Source: Tistrella mobilis (lineage in GTDB: Bacteria; Pseudomonadota; Alphaproteobacteria; Tistrellales; Tistrellaceae). From it: a DNA stretch of 64,000 nucleotides. The position numbers were made by a program, and so were the translations under genes. The notes under the pieces were generated by a model that was given only the letters and a program-made list of their open reading frames with translations, was not told the DNA's origin and did no database searches. Position 1 is the stretch's first letter. Each line of letters starts with the position of its first letter. Shown one piece after another: positions 58,968 to 64,000 of the stretch. The stretch lies in contig NZ_CP121015.1 of the NCBI RefSeq assembly GCF_041468085.1, forward strand, positions 1 to 64,000, written 5' to 3'.

Positions 58968-61300
58968 GCATGACCATTTGCTCCGGTCATGGAAACCCCG
59001 CAACCCGGTCCCCCGGGTTGTCGGTGGATTCAGCCCTCTGGCCATCCGCGCGCCGCGCCGTTGATGTCCGGCGCCGTCGCTGCCAGTCCCGGCACACCCT
59101 CCCCACCGTCATCCCGGCGAAGGCCGGGATCCAGGTTCGCCCCCCCCACAAAGAACGCTGAACGCCCTGGTCCGGCGGTGATGGCCGACATGGTGGTCCG
59201 CACGCCCGGTCGCCTGTCCATTCCCGTGGACGCCTACCTGGATCCCGGCCTTCGCCGGGATGACGGTAGAGGGGGTGTCCAGTGGATGGCGAGGTTTGGA
59301 TCGGACATAGAGGTTTGAGGTCATGACCATTTGCTCCGGTCATGGAAACCCTGCAACCCGGTCCCCCCGGGTTGTCGGCCGATTAAGCCCTCTGGCCATC
59401 CGCGCGCCGCGCCGTTGATGTCCGGCGCCGTCGCTGCCAGTCCCGGCACACCCTCCCCACCGTCATCCCGGCGAAGGCCGGGATCCAGGTTCGTCCCCCC
59501 ACAAAGACCGCTGAACGCCCTGGTCCGGCGGTGATGGCCGACATGGTGGTCCGCACGCCCGGTCGCCTGTCCATTCCCGTGGAAACCTACCTGGATCCCG
59601 GCCTTCGCCGGGATGACGGTAGAGGGGGTGTGCAGTGGGTGGCGAGGTTTGGATCGGACATAGAGGTTTGAGGTCATGACCATTTGCTCTGGTCATGGAA
59701 ACCCCGCAACCCGGTCTCCCGGGTTGTCGGTGGATTCAGCCCTCTGGCCATCCGCGCGCCGCGCCGTTGATGTCCGGCGCCGTCGCTGCCAGTCCCGGCA
59801 CACCCTCCCCACCGTCATCCCGGCGAAGGCCGGGATCCAGGTTCGCCCCCCCCACAAAGAACGCTGAACGCCCTGGTCCGGCGGTGATGGCCGACATGGT
59901 GGTCCGCACGCCCGGTCGCCTGTCCATTCCCGTGGACGCCTACCTGGATCCCGGCCTTCGCCGGGATGACGGTAGAGGGGGTGTGCAGTGGGTGGCGAGG
60001 TTTGGATCGGACATAGAGGTTTGAGGTCATGACCATTTGCTCTGGTCATGGAAACCCCGCAACCCGGTCTCCCGGGTTGTCGGCCGATTCAGCCCTCTCG
60101 CCATCCGCGCGCCGCGCCGTTGATGTCCGGCGCTGTCGCTGCCAGTCCCGGCACACCCTCCCCACCGTCATCCCGGCGAAGGCCGGGATCCAGGTTCGCC
60201 CCCCACAAAGAACGCTGAACGCCCTGGTCCGGCGGTGATGGCCGACATGGTGGTCCGCACGCCCGGTCGCCTGTCCATTCCCGTGGACGCCTACCTGGAT
60301 CCCGGCCTTCGCCGGGATGACGGTAGAGGGGGTGTGCAGTGGATGGCGAGGTTTGGATCGGACATAGAGGTTTGAGGTCATGACCATTTGCTCCGGTCAT
60401 GGAAACCCCGCAACCCGGTCCCCCGGGTTGTCGGCCGATTCAGCCCTCTGGCCATCCGCGCGCCGCGCCGTTGATGTCCGGCGCTGTCGCTGCCAGTCCC
60501 GGCACACCCTCCCCACCGTCATCCCGGCGAAGGCCGGGATCCAGGTTCGTCCCCCCACAAAGAACGCCACACACCCGGGTCCGGCGGTGATGGCCGACAT
60601 GGTGGTCCGCACGCCCGGTCGCCTGTCCATTCCCGTGGAAACCTACCTGGATCCCGGCCTTCGCCGGGATGACGGTAGAGGGGGTGTGCAGTGGGTGGCG
60701 AGGTTTGGATCGGACATAGAGGTTTGAGGTCATGACCATTTGCTCTGGTCATGGAAACCCCGCAACCCGGTCTCCCGGGTTGTCGGTGGATTCAGCCCTC
60801 TGGCCATCCGCGCGCCGCGCCGTTGATGTCCGGCGCCGTCGCTGCCAGTCCCGGCACACCCTCCCCACCGTCATCCCGGCGAAGGCCGGGATCCAGGTTC
60901 GCCCCCCCCACAAAGAACGCTGAACGCCCTGGTCCGGCGGTGATGGCCGACATGGTGGTCCGCACGCCCGGTCGCCTGTCCATTCCCGTGGAAGCCTACC
61001 TGGATCCCGGCCGTCGCCGGGATGACGGTAGAGGGGGTGTGCAGTGGATGGCGAGGTTTGGATCGGACATAGAGGTTTGAGGTCATGACCATTTGCTCCG
61101 GTCATGGAAACCCTGCAACCCGGTCCCCCCGGGTTGTCGGCCGATTCAGCCCTCTGGCCATCCGCGCGCCGCGCCGTTGATGTCCGGCGCTGGCGCTGCC
61201 AGTCCCGGCACACCCTCCCCACCGTCATCCCGGCGAAGGCCGGGATGACGGTAGAGGGGGTGTGCAGTGGGTGGCGAGGTTTGGATCGGACATAGAGGCC
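58968..61300 (+). repeat. Repeat array 2: six full 353-bp tandem units and one shortened
   Basis: Units start at 58968, 59321, 59674, 60027, 60378, 60730 and 61083 (lengths 353, 353, 353, 351, 352, 353, then about 210). Each begins with palindrome GGTCATGACC and a second GGTCATG 16 bp on, then the hairpin AACCCGG-N-CCGGGTT, then a REP-like element (CCGTCATCCCGGC, GAAG loop) and, about 100 bp later, the same element inverted. The two elements can pair with each other over about 30 bp. Units are nearly identical; differences are mostly C/T changes and 1-bp indels. In the last unit the sequence between the two inverted elements is deleted, leaving one perfect 13-bp-stem hairpin at 61222-61251. 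Open frames in the units are artefacts or at most very short peptides. Confidence 0.95.
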
Positions 61301-61460
61301 AGGCTTTTGGGTGTGGTTTTGCGGGGGCATCCCGGGTCGCGGGGGTGTGTGAGCCGCAGCCGGCAATGGACGGCCCGGTGGAGCCATTGTCCTGTACACT
61401 CTCCCCACGGTTATGCCGCTCCGGCGCCCGCCCGTCTTCGCCCGATGCGGCCCACCCCGC

Positions 61461-62930
61461 TCAGAACACCGTGTTCTCGGCCGTGAACTTGGTCACCAGC
61501 CAGCCCTCCATCGCCTCGCTGCCGCCTTCCGAGCCGTGGCCGGACGCCTTGATGCCGCCGAAGGGGACTTCCGGGAAGCCGAGCGGGGCCTGGTTGATCG
61601 AGACCATGCCGCTTTCAAGGTCGGCCGAGACCGCCGCGGCCGTGCGGGCGCTGCCGGTATAAGCATAGGCGGCGAGGCCCCAGGGCAGGCGGTTGGCCTC
61701 GGCGATGACCGTGTCGTAATCGCGGAAGGTGGCGATGGGGGCGATCGGGCCGAAGGGTTCCTCGTTCATGATCCGGGCGGAAAGCGGCACGCCGGTCAAC
61801 ACGGTGGGCTGGAAGAAACAGCCCTGATTGCCGATGCGGGCGCCGCCGGTGCAGAGCTCCGCGCCCGCGGCCTGAGCATCGGCCACCAGCGCCTCCATGG
61901 CCTCCACCCGGCGCATATTGGCGAGGGGGCCCATGCCCACGCCGTCATCCAGGCCGTTGCCGACCCGGATCGCGGCGGCGGCGCGGGTGAAGGCGGCGGT
62001 GAAGGGCTCTGCGATGTCTTCATGGACCAGGAAACGGGTGGGCGAGATGCAGACCTGGCCGGCATTGCGGAATTTCTGCGCCGCCAGCGCCGCCGCGGCC
62101 TTGGCCGGATCGGCATCGGCGAACACGATCGCCGGGGCATGGCCGCCCAGCTCCATGGTGGCGCGCTTCATATGCCGCCCGGCCAGCGCCGCCAGCTCCT
62201 GCCCCACGGCGGTGGAGCCGGTGAACGAGATCTTGGCGATCACCGGATGGGGGATCAGATAGGCCGAAATCTCGGCCGGCACGCCGAAGACCAGGTTGAT
62301 CACGCCCGCCGGCACCCCGGCATCGGCGAAGGCGGCGATCAGCGCGGCGCAGCTGGCCGGGGTTTCTTCCGGCCCCTTGACGATGATCGTGCAGCCGGCG
62401 GCAAGAGCGGCCGCCACCTTGCGCACCACCTGATTGATCGGGAAATTCCAGGGCGTGAAAGCCGCGGCCGGGCCGACCGGCTCGCGGGTGACGATCTGGA
62501 CATGGCCGGGGGCGCGCGAGGGGATCACCCGGCCATAGGTACGGCGCGCCTCTTCGGCGAACCAGTCGATGGTATCGGCCGATCCCATCGCCTCGGCGCG
62601 GGCTTCGGCCAGCGGCTTGCCCTGTTCCAGGGTCAGGATGGGGGCGATGGCGGCCGCGCGCTCGCGCATCAGCCCGGCGGCCCTGCGCATCAGCTTCGCC
62701 CGATCGAAGGCCGGCACCCGTCGCCAGCTGCGGAAGGCGCGGTCGGCGGCCGCAAGCGCCCGGTCGAGATCGGCGGTCGAGGCATGGGCGACCCGGCCGA
62801 TGGCGGTGCCGGTGGCCGGGTTCAGAACCGCCTCGTCGCGGCCGGTGCTGCCGGCGGTCCAGGCGCCGTCGATGAACAGGCGCGTGTCGGGGTAGGAGGT
62901 GGCGGCGGGACAGGAGAGAGCGGCGGACAT
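61461..62930 (-). CDS. gabD: NAD(P)-dependent succinate-semialdehyde dehydrogenase-like enzyme
   Basis: 489 residues from ATG 62930. Aldehyde dehydrogenase with [33 protein letters not shown], the base in [12 protein letters not shown], and catalytic Cys in [32 protein letters not shown] and [20 protein letters not shown] are typical of the GabD/SSADH subgroup. Oxidises succinate semialdehyde or a similar aldehyde. Runs in the same direction as the ABC gene, 49 bp behind it. Confidence 0.85.
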   Translation of the reverse strand: MSAALSCPAATSYPDTRLFIDGAWTAGSTGRDEAVLNPATGTAIGRVAHASTADLDRALAAADRAFRSWRRVPAFDRAKLMRRAAGLMRERAAAIAPILTLEQGKPLAEARAEAMGSADTIDWFAEEARRTYGRVIPSRAPGHVQIVTREPVGPAAAFTPWNFPINQVVRKVAAALAAGCTIIVKGPEETPASCAALIAAFADAGVPAGVINLVFGVPAEISAYLIPHPVIAKISFTGSTAVGQELAALAGRHMKRATMELGGHAPAIVFADADPAKAAAALAAQKFRNAGQVCISPTRFLVHEDIAEPFTAAFTRAAAAIRVGNGLDDGVGMGPLANMRRVEAMEALVADAQAAGAELCTGGARIGNQGCFFQPTVLTGVPLSARIMNEEPFGPIAPIATFRDYDTVIAEANRLPWGLAAYAYTGSARTAAAVSADLESGMVSINQAPLGFPEVPFGGIKASGHGSEGGSEAMEGWLVTKFTAENTVF

Positions 62931-62979
62931 GGGGGGGACGTCCTTGGTCTGTGAAAGCGGGGGCTTGGGTCGCGAAAGA

Positions 62980-64000
<1,021 letters not shown>

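Noticed and set aside
57416-61408. Many 60-220 codon frames with VIPAKAGIQ, DPGLRRDDG and similar text
   Set aside because: Translations of REP-like palindromes in the 353-bp repeats; frames differ between strands and units and are broken by indels. Only the first ten codons behind the leaders deserve attention, noted as a finding.

Overview
The window is high-GC DNA (long G/C-rich codons, GTG/TTG starts, overlapping gene ends) from an alphaproteobacterial replicon. It opens with a RepA-type initiator gene followed by an iteron field, so it is the replication end of a plasmid or megaplasmid rather than ordinary chromosome. Gene content (TRAP transporters, many TetR/MarR/LysR regulators, cytochrome bd and caa3-type oxidases, membrane PQQ glucose dehydrogenase, haem uptake) fits an aerobic, metabolically versatile Rhodospirillales-like bacterium; Tistrella is my guess, not something the sequence proves. 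No partition (parAB) genes, tRNA, rRNA or intact insertion sequences are visible.

Layout. 0-4 kb: replication initiator, iterons, and a winged-helix plasmid protein. 4-11 kb: an unknown small protein, then a TetR-controlled catabolic cluster (cupin, FAD amine/amino-acid oxidase, three-part TRAP importer). 10.5-16.3 kb: MarR regulator with a near-ideal operator, a membrane protein, a lone nuclease-SAVED protein of the CBASS effector type, TetR/NmrA-like reductase pair, aldehyde dehydrogenase. 16.3-22.8 kb: a 1610-residue RHS/YD-repeat protein with two unknown partner genes. 23-33 kb: regulators each next to a metabolic gene (hydrolase, MDR oxidoreductase, enoyl-CoA hydratase, penicillin acylase), a lipoprotein. 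33-37.4 kb: an iron-regulated haem uptake system (sigma factor, anti-sigma factor, HasR-like receptor) behind a Fur-like box. 38-39.3 kb: a degenerate stretch starting with a relic of a CRISPR leader, then a small ATPase. 39.3-45.7 kb: cydDCABX on the minus strand (cytochrome bd oxidase and its ABC exporter), divergent from a hemerythrin. 46.4-54.5 kb: a minus-strand operon gcd-ctaC-ctaDE-(unknown)-ctaG-cytochrome c, joining periplasmic glucose oxidation to a caa3-type terminal oxidase. 55.1-56.3 kb: a type I-C-like CRISPR array with its leader but no cas genes in the window. 56.5-57.2 kb: SufR-like Fe-S regulator. 57.2-61.3 kb: two arrays of a 353-bp tandem repeat, each preceded by the same 147-bp AT-rich leader and separated by a RelE/ParE toxin-antitoxin pair. 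61.4-64 kb: succinate-semialdehyde dehydrogenase-like enzyme and the C-terminal half of a dipeptide ABC ATPase that runs off the window.

The most interesting parts are the 353-bp repeat arrays with their duplicated leader, the orphan SAVED nuclease, and the second, decayed CRISPR leader 18 kb from the intact array. Many of the long open frames seen antisense to real genes are by-products of the high GC content and are not annotated.
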